In this document: positions 33,912 to 41,715 of the stretch, piece by piece
How positions within the stretch are numbered: the stretch's first letter is position 1
How the letters are laid out: each line of letters begins with the position of its first letter
Origin: Microbacterium memoriense
GTDB lineage: Bacteria > Actinomycetota > Actinomycetes > Actinomycetales > Microbacteriaceae
Reading direction: 5' to 3'
DNA: 64,000 bases
NCBI RefSeq assembly: GCF_025398275.1
Contig: NZ_JAODOR010000007.1
Location: forward strand, 1 to 64,000
Position numbers and translations under genes: made by a program
Notes under the pieces: model-generated
Seen by the model: the letters and a program-made list of their open reading frames with translations, nothing else
Told to the model about the DNA's origin: nothing
Databases searched by the model: none

Positions 33912-34910
33912 ATGACCGATCCCTCGGCTCTGCTGAAGACTGCCGTCATCATTGAGGACGACCCCGACATCCGCCACCTCATCGTCGAGGTCCTCGAGGC
34001 GGCGGGCTTCTCGACCGTGTCGGTGGGCAACGGCATCGACGGGGTGCGCGCGGTGCTCTCCTACCAGCCGCTCATCACGACCCTCGACGTCAATATGCCG
34101 GGAATCGACGGCTTCGAAGCCGCACGCCGCATCCGGGCGCAGAGCGACACGTTCATCATCATGATCACCGGACTCGAAGAAGAGGCCGACGTCGTGATCG
34201 GACTCGGAGCCGGCGCGGACGACTACATCGTCAAGCCGTTTCGCCCGCGCGAGCTGCGCGCGCGCATCGACTCGCTCCTGCGCCGTCCCCGGGCTGGGGC
34301 GAGCGCGGCCCCCGCCATTCCTCGCCAGGAATCCGCCGGACCGTCCTTCCCCGGCGCTCGGCCCGCGGCCCGGCCGGATGCGCCGTCCGCATACCCGCCG
34401 CCCACATGGATGCCACCGGTCGATCCGATGGCCGACATCGACCTGCAGCAGCCCCCCACGCCGGTCTTCGCCGAGAACCCCGGCTACGCGGCGCCGATCG
34501 TCGTCCCCTCCCACGTGGGCCCACAAGACGCTGCTCCGGGCACCGACCTCGCCACCCCGGGCGCCCCCGGCGTGGGACCGGGATGGGTGATCCACCGCGA
34601 CCTCGCCGTCAACCCGGATCAGCGCGCGGTGATCGTCGGGGGCCGCGACCTGCCCCTGACCCGCACCGAGTTCGATCTCCTTGCAACGCTCATGGAATCC
34701 AAGCGTCGTGTGCGCAGCAAGGCGGATCTGACACTCGTCCTCCGCGGCGAGTCCTATGTCACGAGCTACTTCGTCGGCGACGCGGACAAGCGCGCGATCG
34801 AGGCCCACATGACGAACCTGCGACGCAAGCTCGGCGACAACCCGAACAATCCGCGGTACATCGAGACCGTGCGCGGCGTCGGCTACCGGCTGACGGCCGA
34901 AGCGGCCTGA
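33912..34910 (+). CDS. OmpR-type response regulator with a long proline-rich linker
   Basis: 332 residues. The REC domain (about 10-125) has the acidic pair at Glu15-Asp16-Asp17, phosphoacceptor Asp59 in LDVNMPG, and Lys108 in YIVKPF. The DNA-binding winged helix (about 235-330) ends with AHMTNLRRKLGD and TVRGVGYRL. Between them lies a linker of about 110 residues rich in Pro, Ala and Gly, where related proteins have 10-20. It is a transcription factor, probably phosphorylated by one of the kinases 5-8 kb upstream, and may control this surface-polymer locus. It is convergent with the GT2 synthase gene, 47 bp away. Confidence 0.92.
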   Translation: MTDPSALLKTAVIIEDDPDIRHLIVEVLEAAGFSTVSVGNGIDGVRAVLSYQPLITTLDVNMPGIDGFEAARRIRAQSDTFIIMITGLEEEADVVIGLGAGADDYIVKPFRPRELRARIDSLLRRPRAGASAAPAIPRQESAGPSFPGARPAARPDAPSAYPPPTWMPPVDPMADIDLQQPPTPVFAENPGYAAPIVVPSHVGPQDAAPGTDLATPGAPGVGPGWVIHRDLAVNPDQRAVIVGGRDLPLTRTEFDLLATLMESKRRVRSKADLTLVLRGESYVTSYFVGDADKRAIEAHMTNLRRKLGDNPNNPRYIETVRGVGYRLTAEAA

Positions 34911-34957
34911 TCGCGGGTCCCCCAGAAACCCGTATCAGGCCGTCCCGGCCCTTCCGC

Positions 34958-36436
34958 TCAGACGCGGAAGCCCTGATGACGTCGGAACAGCTTGAACGAC
35001 ATCAACACCGTCTGAATCACGGTGACGACGCCGACGACGGGCCACCCCACCCAGAGGATCGCAGACTGAGCCACGGGGCTCAGGAGGTTCCAGATCACGG
35101 CGACGGCGACGGCGACGATCGCGAGCAGGATGAAGGGCACCCAGTGCCCGATGCTCCCGCCGCCCTTTTCCGCCTTGGCCTGCATAGCCCAGTTGTCGAC
35201 CTTCTTGCGCGAGAGGAACCGCGTCCACGAACGCAGGAAGTGACTGATCCGGATCCACATGAACATCTCAGCCGGAATCATGAACACCGCGAAGCCGATA
35301 TCACGCGAATTACTGTTTTTCATCGCCCGCGCGACACGCAGGTTCAAGAGCATCGCGACGACGGGCGGCAGGAGCCACCACGGCGAGAAGACGAACGCGT
35401 TGATCGACAGCGATGCGATCAACAAGGTGAGGAACGCGACCCGCACGAACAGATTCGTGAGCATCGAGAAGTTCTCGAACCACCGCAGCCGCAGGTTCGG
35501 GTGGAACGGCTGGCCCTTCGTGTCACCGCGCTGGCCTGGCCACATGAGCTCGATCGCTCCATAGGTCCATTTGACCTGCTGCGCGTCGTAGCCCTTGAGG
35601 GTCGTCATTCCGCCGACCTCGGCCCGAGCGAACGGGCTGATCTTGGTCAGATAGCCCGCGCTCTTGATCTGCAGAGACAGAAGCGAGTCCTCGACCTCGC
35701 TGTCCTTGACCCACGGCGAGTTCTGGTGATTCGCCTTCATGACATCGCGCAGCGCCGTCGTCGAGAAGATCGAGAATTGCCCACCGAGGACCGCCATGTT
35801 GCGACCGCGAAGCAGGTTCTGCAAGTTGAAGGCCGCGAACTGGGTGCGCTGCCCCGCGATGAGGAACTTGGCGATCGTGCCCTTGATCGGCTGATCGTCG
35901 ATCGTGTAAATCGCGGAGATCCCCCCGATGCGTGAGTCGGAGACGGCTTCGGACTCGAGGTACTCGACGGCGCGACGGTCGGCGGTCGTGTCGCCGTCCA
36001 CGCCGAGCAGGTAGTCGTATCCCTCGACGAGAGAGTAGCCGTAGTTGAGCGCGCCGACCTTCTTGTCGGGGTTCTTGCCGATGTCGTGCACGAAGACCTC
36101 GGTGAACTGCTCGCCGAGCTCCGTGGTGATCTCGTGCGGACCGCTGAATTCGCTCGCGATGCGCACCGTGGCATCCGTCGTGTTGTTGACGACGACGTGA
36201 ATGACGTCGGGCACGCGCGTCTGATCCAGGAGCGACCGCAGCACGTCGCCGATCGACTCTTCCTCGTTGTACGCCGGGACGACGCATCCGATCGTCGATC
36301 GGTGGACGGTCGTGTTCTCCAACACCGACGAGAAATCATCGGCCAGGGGATCCATTCCCGCCGGCGTCAGCGGGTGTTCGTAGGCATCGACCGCAGCCGA
36401 CGGCGCAGGTTGCGCCTGCTCATAGGGAAATGTCAC
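34958..36436 (-). CDS. Processive family 2 glycosyltransferase (glucan or chitin-like synthase)
   Basis: 492-residue membrane synthase. The GT2 domain starts IGCVVPAYNEEESIGDVL and has the D,D,D,QxxRW series: GVDGDT with Asp147/Asp149, GGQFSIFS, VEDSLLSLQI with the catalytic Glu249-Asp250, and QQVKW at 286-290 (Lys in place of the usual Arg). Four C-terminal helices follow. This layout is shared by cellulose, chitin and hyaluronan synthases, which extrude a beta-linked chain. No PilZ domain is present, so cyclic-di-GMP control of the BcsA type is not expected. The GTG at 36436 with GGAGGA upstream is chosen. The frame reaches 36604 but would overlap the lipoprotein gene 28 bp upstream. Confidence 0.88.
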   Translation of the reverse strand: MTFPYEQAQPAPSAAVDAYEHPLTPAGMDPLADDFSSVLENTTVHRSTIGCVVPAYNEEESIGDVLRSLLDQTRVPDVIHVVVNNTTDATVRIASEFSGPHEITTELGEQFTEVFVHDIGKNPDKKVGALNYGYSLVEGYDYLLGVDGDTTADRRAVEYLESEAVSDSRIGGISAIYTIDDQPIKGTIAKFLIAGQRTQFAAFNLQNLLRGRNMAVLGGQFSIFSTTALRDVMKANHQNSPWVKDSEVEDSLLSLQIKSAGYLTKISPFARAEVGGMTTLKGYDAQQVKWTYGAIELMWPGQRGDTKGQPFHPNLRLRWFENFSMLTNLFVRVAFLTLLIASLSINAFVFSPWWLLPPVVAMLLNLRVARAMKNSNSRDIGFAVFMIPAEMFMWIRISHFLRSWTRFLSRKKVDNWAMQAKAEKGGGSIGHWVPFILLAIVAVAVAVIWNLLSPVAQSAILWVGWPVVGVVTVIQTVLMSFKLFRRHQGFRV

Positions 36437-36464
36437 GGTGGTGTCCTCCGCTCTCACGCTCAGA

Positions 36465-37196
36465 CTATTCACTCGCGGTGCTCGGTGAGTAGATCGCAAT
36501 CGGCAGAACCTGGTAGACGGTCTGCGTCGCGAAGCTGTTGTCGTCGTTGGCGCTGCCCTCGACGGCGATCTGCAGCGCGAACTGGAGGGTGATGCCGTAT
36601 GCATCGGCCGGCAGCTGGTGAATGGTCGTCTCGGGAACGAGCAGACCGCCCTGGAAGCTGTTGAGCAAGAGCCCGCGGTCCGAGCGGAGCGTGTCGGTCG
36701 GCACGAGGGTGCGGGGATCTGCCGAGAACTGGAACGGCGACATCATTTGGCCCTGGTTCATCGCCGACTGCGACACCTGGGAGGTGATGCTCACCATCGA
36801 GAGGTAGACGCGGCGCTTTTGGGCGAGGACCGCTTTCTCGTCGACGCGGGAGTCGTAGACATTGACGGCGAAGCCGAAAGCCTTTTCACTGTCGGGCGTC
36901 CACTCCTGCGTGCGCTTGGGATCGGCCGCCCACACATCGATGCGCAGCTCGAGTCCGTCCGCGACCTCGCTCGAGAGCGTGGTGCTGCCGTCGTAGCTGA
37001 AGTCGGAGTCGAACGGCCGCGCGACATCTGACGCGGTCGGGTTCGGGGTGGGTATGGCGATGGTCGCGTTTTGCCCGGCGTTCAGCCCGTTGAACGCTTC
37101 GACGACCTGCGAGCACCCCGTCAGCGAAGCGATGAGTGCCGCGGCAAGGCCGATCGTGGCCAGGAAGCGCGCGCGAGGGCGGGAGATAATTCGCAT
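36465..37196 (-). CDS. Hypothetical lipoprotein upstream of the GT2 synthase
   Basis: 243 residues. A lipoprotein signal with lipobox SLTGC (Cys28) is followed by a soluble domain that I cannot assign to a family. Residues such as RRVYLSMVSITSQVSQSA and LPADAYGITLQFALQI have parallels in the neighbouring lipoprotein (KVYLQKATM, VPADATFVTLQFTYDF), so the two are distant paralogues and probably share a fold. The ATG at 37196 is preferred over the frame start at 37235 because it begins the signal peptide directly. The gap to the synthase is 28 bp, indicating one operon. A role in attaching or guiding the extruded polymer at the cell surface is plausible but not shown. Confidence 0.82.
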   Translation of the reverse strand: MRIISRPRARFLATIGLAAALIASLTGCSQVVEAFNGLNAGQNATIAIPTPNPTASDVARPFDSDFSYDGSTTLSSEVADGLELRIDVWAADPKRTQEWTPDSEKAFGFAVNVYDSRVDEKAVLAQKRRVYLSMVSITSQVSQSAMNQGQMMSPFQFSADPRTLVPTDTLRSDRGLLLNSFQGGLLVPETTIHQLPADAYGITLQFALQIAVEGSANDDNSFATQTVYQVLPIAIYSPSTASE

Positions 37197-37311
37197 GGGG
37201 AGACTTTCGGGAGACGAACCGGGGTTTCGCTCCACGGTACGTGCCTGGTCATCCTGATCGCCCGGACTTCAGCCGATCTCGACGCAGTCTTGCGCTGGCC
37301 TTGAGGTTGGC

Positions 37312-37941
37312 TCAGTCTTCGGAATCCGCGGCACTGCCGGCGATCGCCACCGTGAGCGTGTCGGTCGCGGTCTGCTTCGCGAACTCATTCGAGGTCGGCG
37401 TCGTCTGCACGAGGAAGTCGTAGGTGAACTGGAGCGTCACAAACGTCGCGTCCGCCGGGACCGTGCCCACGTTGAAGGTCTGCGAATAGCTGTAGGGCGC
37501 GAGCACGAGATACCCGGGCGACACGGTCGACTGGTCGATCTGGGTGGCGAGCGGCTCGAAACCCGTCGATCCGTTGGCCGGCACGGCGATCATCGTCGCC
37601 TTCTGCAGATAGACCTTCTGGCCGTCATCCGGGCTGACGGTGGTCACCATCGAGAGGCTGACGGGCTTGACGGCGTCCGCTGTCCAGCGGTCCATACGCA
37701 ATGTGGACCAGTAGGAGATCGTCGCCGAGACGGCGCCCGCCACGACTTCACGCTCGGTCGATCCTCCCGACAGGTCGTTGGAGATCGGTGGGGCGACCGC
37801 GGTCGCCGTTGCCGTGGGAGTCTCCCCGCCGGAGTTCCAGGGTGCGGGGCCGCATCCAGCGAGCAGCGCGACGGACACCGTGGTCCCCGCCAGCGCCCCC
37901 AGCGTCCGGATTCGTCGAGATCGCCGATCATCACGGTGCAC
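37312..37941 (-). CDS. Hypothetical lipoprotein, paralogue of the next gene
   Basis: 209 residues with a clear lipobox LLAGC at Cys30, a Thr/Ala-rich spacer and then a domain of about 150 residues related to that of the following lipoprotein (shared blocks SLSMVTTVS / YLSMVSITS and FVTLQFTYDF / GITLQFALQI). No known domain is recognised. The GTG at 37941 has AGGAGA six bases upstream. TAGACT at 37971-37976 on the minus strand is a likely -10 box, with only a weak -35. It is probably the first gene of the lipoprotein-lipoprotein-synthase operon, with a 115-bp gap before the second gene. Confidence 0.82.
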   Translation of the reverse strand: MHRDDRRSRRIRTLGALAGTTVSVALLAGCGPAPWNSGGETPTATATAVAPPISNDLSGGSTEREVVAGAVSATISYWSTLRMDRWTADAVKPVSLSMVTTVSPDDGQKVYLQKATMIAVPANGSTGFEPLATQIDQSTVSPGYLVLAPYSYSQTFNVGTVPADATFVTLQFTYDFLVQTTPTSNEFAKQTATDTLTVAIAGSAADSED

Positions 37942-38023
37942 TCGGGTCTCCTGTCGTCACGCTCGGAGCGAGTCTAGCGAGATGAACGATGACGAAAGTT
38001 TACATACACGAAATCCTCTCAGC

Positions 38024-38052
38024 TTGCACTCAGCGAGGCCCTCCGCAATACT
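38024..38052 (+). promoter_or_regulatory. Candidate promoter of the second LPXTG gene
   Basis: TTGCAC (38024-38029) and AATACT (38047-38052) are spaced by 17 bp, a plausible vegetative promoter. Transcription would start near 38059 and give a leader of about 110 nt before the ATG at 38172. The region is divergent from the lipoprotein-synthase operon. Confidence 0.5.
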
Positions 38053-38171
38053 CGAAGAGTCTTCATAGACAAACGGAGTTCCCCCCAACCACCGTCGGTC
38101 ACGCCCTCGACGGTGTGTGCGCGCGGTGAGCGACATCCCCCTGCACCACCCGCTCAACGAAAGCAGAAATC

Positions 38172-38711
38172 ATGAAGCACCGTCTGACCAAGGCTGCCGC
38201 CGCTCTGGCCATCGCCACGGCCGCGGTGTTCGCTGCACCCGCCATGGCGAACGCCTACACCCCCAGCGGCCCCGACAGCAGCACCACCACGATCACTCCG
38301 GGTGGCACTGCAAACCTCACGTTCACCGGGTTCGAGCCCGGCGAAAGCGTCACCTTCACGCTCACCGGCGAGAACGGAGCGGGCGCAACGCTCGCGTTCG
38401 TCAAGTTCGCCGTGAGCAGCGCGTCGCTCACCAAGTCGGCGACGGCAGCGGGCGCAGCACCGGTTTCGGTGACGCTCCCGACCAACGCCTCCGGCACCTA
38501 CACGCTCGCTGCATCGGCTGCCAGCGGCAACGCGACGCAGCAGATCGTCGTGGGGTCCGCTGCCGGTGGCGCGGCAACGCTCCCCAGCACCGGATTCGAC
38601 GGCGACGGCCTCCTCGGCGTCTGGATCGGCGGCGGCGCACTCGTCCTCGCCGGCTCGGCTGTAGCCGTGGCTGCGACCGTTCGTCGCAACCGTCAGAACG
38701 TCGCGGCGTAA
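38172..38711 (+). CDS. Small LPXTG cell-wall-anchored protein, second paralogue
   Basis: 179 residues: a signal peptide (MKHRLTKAAAALAIATAAVF, cleavage after MANA), a Thr/Gly/Ala-rich mature region of about 110 residues, LPSTG at 137-141, a hydrophobic helix and a basic end (RRNRQNVAA). It has no catalytic motif. GFEPGESVTFTLTGENGAGA resembles an Ig-like strand pattern and matches the paralogue at 32249. The strong terminator just after it and its own promoter suggest a well-expressed single gene. It may be an abundant wall protein of the polymer layer. No sortase gene is in view. Confidence 0.87.
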   Translation: MKHRLTKAAAALAIATAAVFAAPAMANAYTPSGPDSSTTTITPGGTANLTFTGFEPGESVTFTLTGENGAGATLAFVKFAVSSASLTKSATAAGAAPVSVTLPTNASGTYTLAASAASGNATQQIVVGSAAGGAATLPSTGFDGDGLLGVWIGGGALVLAGSAVAVAATVRRNRQNVAA

Positions 38712-38724
38712 CACCCGCAACAAC

Positions 38725-38760
38725 AAGAGCGAGCCGCACCTTCGGGTGCGGCTCGCTCTT
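38725..38760 (+). terminator. Strong intrinsic terminator
   Basis: A perfect 16-bp stem, AAGAGCGAGCCGCACC, with a TTCG tetraloop and the exact complement, followed by TGTTTTG. It begins 14 bp after the LPXTG stop codon. On the minus strand the same hairpin is followed by TTGTTGTTG and could also serve the convergent nuclease-like gene at 38777. Confidence 0.88.
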
Positions 38761-38776
38761 GTTTTGTGCCGCCCCG

Positions 38777-39451
38777 TCAGCGCCGGGTCAGCTCGGCAGT
38801 GATAAGGATCGGCAGGTGGTCGCTGAGCCCCTGCGGCAACGTCGTGATGTCACCGATGTCGACACCGACCGACGTCGCGAAGTCGTAGTGCCCCTTGAAG
38901 AACTTGTACCGGGTGTAGGTCCGCGTGTCGCTGAGGGTCAGCTCGTATCCGGCCTCGCGCACCTTCTGGCTCAGGTTCTCCTTGAAGACGGGGTAGTTGT
39001 AGTCGCCCACCATGAGGATGGGGAGGTCTTCGCCGAGCGTCGACAGCTCGGCGAGAGCTGCCTGGATCTGCTTGCGGCGAAGGGAGTTGAGAGCCGTGAG
39101 CGGCGCCGCGTGGAAGCTTGCCACGGTGAACTCGCGGCCGTGGTCGATGTCGCGCAGGCGCACGGCCAGCATCCGCTCTTCGGCCGGCTTCAGCACGCGG
39201 TCGTGGAGCGACTTCTTCAGCGCGAGGGTGCGGATCTCCATCGCCTCGAACGTGTTGCGACGGTAGTACACGGCAAGACCGAGCCGATTGCGCGCGGTCG
39301 CCTCGGCCAGTTGCAGGCCGGCGATCTCCGCGGGCAACGCCTCGGTGACCGCCTCCTGCAGGCAGAGGATATCGGCGTGGGTCGACTCGACGAGGGCGTC
39401 GAGCTCCAAGGCGGCCTTGTGCTTGTTGAGGTTGTACGAGATGACCTTCAC
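38777..39451 (-). CDS. Endonuclease/exonuclease/phosphatase-family protein
   Basis: 224 residues. It has the EEP fold signatures: ISYNLNKHK with the N-terminal Asn, LCLQEA with the metal-binding Glu, SFHAAPLT, MVGDYNYP with the Asp-x-Asn pair, and LSDHLPI with the C-terminal His. These residues bind a divalent metal and hydrolyse phosphodiester or phosphomonoester bonds. The target (DNA, RNA, sphingomyelin-like lipid or other) cannot be told. It has no signal peptide, so it is probably cytoplasmic. It lies 5 bp after truA and is likely co-transcribed with it. Confidence 0.88.
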   Translation of the reverse strand: MKVISYNLNKHKAALELDALVESTHADILCLQEAVTEALPAEIAGLQLAEATARNRLGLAVYYRRNTFEAMEIRTLALKKSLHDRVLKPAEERMLAVRLRDIDHGREFTVASFHAAPLTALNSLRRKQIQAALAELSTLGEDLPILMVGDYNYPVFKENLSQKVREAGYELTLSDTRTYTRYKFFKGHYDFATSVGVDIGDITTLPQGLSDHLPILITAELTRR

Positions 39452-39456
39452 TCGGC

Positions 39457-40317
39457 TCAGCCTAGGTGCTCGACGCCCCGTCGGGCACGTGTCTGCTCAG
39501 CGCGGAGGGCCAGCAGATCCTCAGCCGGGTAGCCGACTTCGATGAGCGTGAGGCCGCGGGCCGCGAGAACCGGAAACTCGCTCGTGCGGAGGGCCTCGTC
39601 GCGCAGACGCACGACGTCGGCGGGCGTGAGCCGCCCCTCCCCGACCCGTGTACAGGCACCGACGAGAGCGCGCACCATGCTGTGGCAGAAGGCATCCGCT
39701 TTGACGTTCGCGATCAGGATGCCGTGGTCATCCCGGTGCCAGCCGAAATCGAGCAGTGTGCGGATCGTGGTCGCACCCTCGCGCCACTTGCAGTAGGCCG
39801 CGAAGTCGTGGAGGCCGATGAGGGAGCGGGCCGCGGCATCCATCGCCTCGACGTCGAGCGGGGCCTTCACGGTCGTCGTGCGGCCGCGCTCGAGCGGGTC
39901 GTAGGGCCCGTCTGAGATGCGGTACTCGTAGCGACGCCAGACGGCCGAGAAGCGGGCGTCGAAGCCGTCGGGCGCCGCTGCCACGCGGTGGACGGCGACG
40001 TCGGAGTACGGGCCGAGCACGCCGTTCAGCCGTGCAGCGAGCGCCTCGGGCTCGGGCGAGCGCCCCTTCGTCAACCGGTTGCGCTGCGCATCGGTGAGGT
40101 CGAGGTGGGCGACTTGGCCCGCCGCGTGCACCCCGGCATCCGTTCGCCCGGCGACGACCAGTTGCGGGTCGCCGCCGAGGATGCGGGCGATCGCTGCCTC
40201 GAGAGTGCCCTGGACGGTGCGGAGCCCGGGTTGGCGCGCCCAGCCCCGGAAGGCGCTGCCGTCGTAGGCGAGATCGAGGCGCAGACGCGCGTGTCCAGCC
40301 TCCTCAGAGCGCAGCAT
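39457..40317 (-). CDS. truA: tRNA pseudouridine synthase A
   Basis: 286 residues. The enzyme isomerises U38-U40 in the anticodon stem of tRNAs. The catalytic Asp60 lies in VVAGRTDAGVHA, and the C-terminal half has the usual DFAAYCKWREGA and FCHSMVRALVGACTRVGEGR blocks. In many actinobacteria truA follows rplQ directly. Here it lies about 2.8 kb from rplQ, separated by the PfkB kinase, the DUF559 gene and repeat elements. The start at 40317 overlaps the kinase end by 14 bp. Confidence 0.95.
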   Translation of the reverse strand: MLRSEEAGHARLRLDLAYDGSAFRGWARQPGLRTVQGTLEAAIARILGGDPQLVVAGRTDAGVHAAGQVAHLDLTDAQRNRLTKGRSPEPEALAARLNGVLGPYSDVAVHRVAAAPDGFDARFSAVWRRYEYRISDGPYDPLERGRTTTVKAPLDVEAMDAAARSLIGLHDFAAYCKWREGATTIRTLLDFGWHRDDHGILIANVKADAFCHSMVRALVGACTRVGEGRLTPADVVRLRDEALRTSEFPVLAARGLTLIEVGYPAEDLLALRAEQTRARRGVEHLG

Positions 40318-41191
40318 CGACCTCGGCCCGAGCCGGCGGGTTCGCGCCCGGGCGCGACACCGTGATCCCGGCCATCACCGCGGCGCGGCGGAGGGCCCGT
40401 TCGAACGCCGCCTCGGATTCGAACAGAAGTGGATCGTCGAGGGCGCTGGAGATGAGGCTGGCCATGGCGGCATCGCCGGCGCCGATCGTGTCGGCGACGT
40501 CGACGGAATACGGGTCGACCTCGGTGATTCCGCCGGGACCGAGTCCCAGCGCGCCCTCACCGCCGCGGGTGATGACGACGATGCGCGGGCCGTAGGCGGC
40601 GATCTCGGCGAGCACCTGCTCGGGCAGGAGACCCGGGAAGAGCCACGCGGCATCCTCATCGCTGAGCTTGACGAGGTCGGCCGTGCGGGCGGCGGCGACG
40701 AAGCGCGCGTGGGCCTCGCGGTGCTCGCCGACGAGCGCCGGGCGGATGTTGGGGTCGAGCGTAATCAGGGCGCGGCCCTTCGCGCGCTGCAGGGCGTCGA
40801 GGACGGCCGTTCCGCCGGGCTCGAGAAACAGCGCGATCGAGCCGGTGTGGACGGCGCTGGCGTCACGGAGCGCCGGGGCGGCGATCGTCCAATTGATGTC
40901 GAAGTCATACTCGGCCGAGCCGTCGGTGCGCAGGCGCGCCCGCGCGGTGGAGGTGGCGGCATCCGACCACGACTCATCGGCAACGACGGCGCCGGACTCT
41001 TCGACCTGGGCGGCGATGCGCGCGCCGCGGTCATCGCGGCCGAGGCGTGTCAGCAGCGTGACATCGTGGCCCTGCCGCGCGAGGCCGATCGCGACGTTGG
41101 CGGGGCTGCCGCCGACGAGCTCCCGGTCGCCGCCGACAGTTTCGACGATGTCGATGAGAGCCTCACCGATCACCAGCACCTGAGATGTCAT
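40304..41191 (-). CDS. PfkB-family carbohydrate kinase (fructokinase-like)
   Basis: 295 residues. It phosphorylates a sugar with ATP; fructose is the commonest substrate for this subgroup, but the specificity is not proven. Features are the N-terminal GGSPANVAIGLARQGHDV, the middle LDPNIRPAL and the C-terminal DTIGAGDAAMA with the catalytic Asp and anion hole. The ATG at 41191 (MTSQVLVIGE) has GGGGGA directly upstream and is preferred over the frame start at 41281. It ends 14 bp inside truA, so the two are coupled, which is unusual for truA. Confidence 0.88.
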   Translation of the reverse strand: MTSQVLVIGEALIDIVETVGGDRELVGGSPANVAIGLARQGHDVTLLTRLGRDDRGARIAAQVEESGAVVADESWSDAATSTARARLRTDGSAEYDFDINWTIAAPALRDASAVHTGSIALFLEPGGTAVLDALQRAKGRALITLDPNIRPALVGEHREAHARFVAAARTADLVKLSDEDAAWLFPGLLPEQVLAEIAAYGPRIVVITRGGEGALGLGPGGITEVDPYSVDVADTIGAGDAAMASLISSALDDPLLFESEAAFERALRRAAVMAGITVSRPGANPPARAEVDAAL

Positions 41192-41278
41192 TCCCCCAGT
41201 CTGGCCGACGCAGCGGGATCTGCGCGCGTTGCGACGCCCTGGGGTGTGACCGGGGTTTGCGCCGCAACGCGGGCACCT

Positions 41279-41382
41279 CACCTAAATAACTCCTGCGCCC
41301 CGAGGTCCTCACTGCCGCCCGACCCCGTGTTCCCGGGCTATTCGCCCTCGTCGCTCTCCAGGCTGCAGGAGTTATCCATGCA
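41279..41382. repeat. Terminal-inverted-repeat element, copy 1
   Basis: About 105 bp. The left end is CACCTAAATAACTCCTGC and the right end is GCAGGAGTTATCCATG. The ends match the family consensus CCTGAATAACTCCTGC and its complement with one to three changes. The core contains TTCCCGGGC, a degenerate form of the conserved GAAATCCGGG block. It lies 90 bp upstream of the PfkB start, in a 524-bp gene-free gap that also holds copy 2. The gap further contains two nearly identical 22-bp stretches around GCCCCTGCATCCGC (near 41490 and 41531). Confidence 0.72.
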
Positions 41383-41577
41383 GGCGCGCCATCACTGGCT
41401 TCCACACGACGGCGAGAGGGGGGTGAGGTCCCGTCGGCGGCGGCGGCGGCCTCACCCTGCCCTCCGGCGCCTCCGGTAGTCCGGGCGTCGATTGCCCCTG
41501 CATCCGCATCCGGGTCGCGACTGCCGGTCGACTTGCCCCTGCATCCGCGTGGCGCGGCCAACCACCCTCCACCGCCG

Positions 41578-41681
41578 CCACCTGAACATCTCCTGCTGGT
41601 TGCGTCGTCGCTGGGGGCGAAGCCTCGAAATCCGGGCGACCAATTGCGTTGTCGACCGTGCTGCAGGAGATATTCAGGTGG
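41578..41681. repeat. Terminal-inverted-repeat element, copy 2
   Basis: About 104 bp. The left end is CCACCTGAACATCTCCTGC and the right end is GCAGGAGATATTCAGGTGG, a 19-bp inverted pair with one mismatch. The core has CGAAATCCGGGCG at about 41626. It lies 35 bp from the end of the DUF559 gene. It contains no open frame of note and could fold into a long hairpin. Confidence 0.78.
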
Positions 41682-41715
41682 GCGCTGGATGACAACCGAT
41701 GCGGCGGCCGGCAGA

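Noticed and set aside
34958-36436. BcsA-type cellulose synthase controlled by c-di-GMP
   Set aside because: No PilZ domain is present after the last helices and no bcsB or bcsC partner is nearby. The processive GT2 call is kept, but not the Bcs label.
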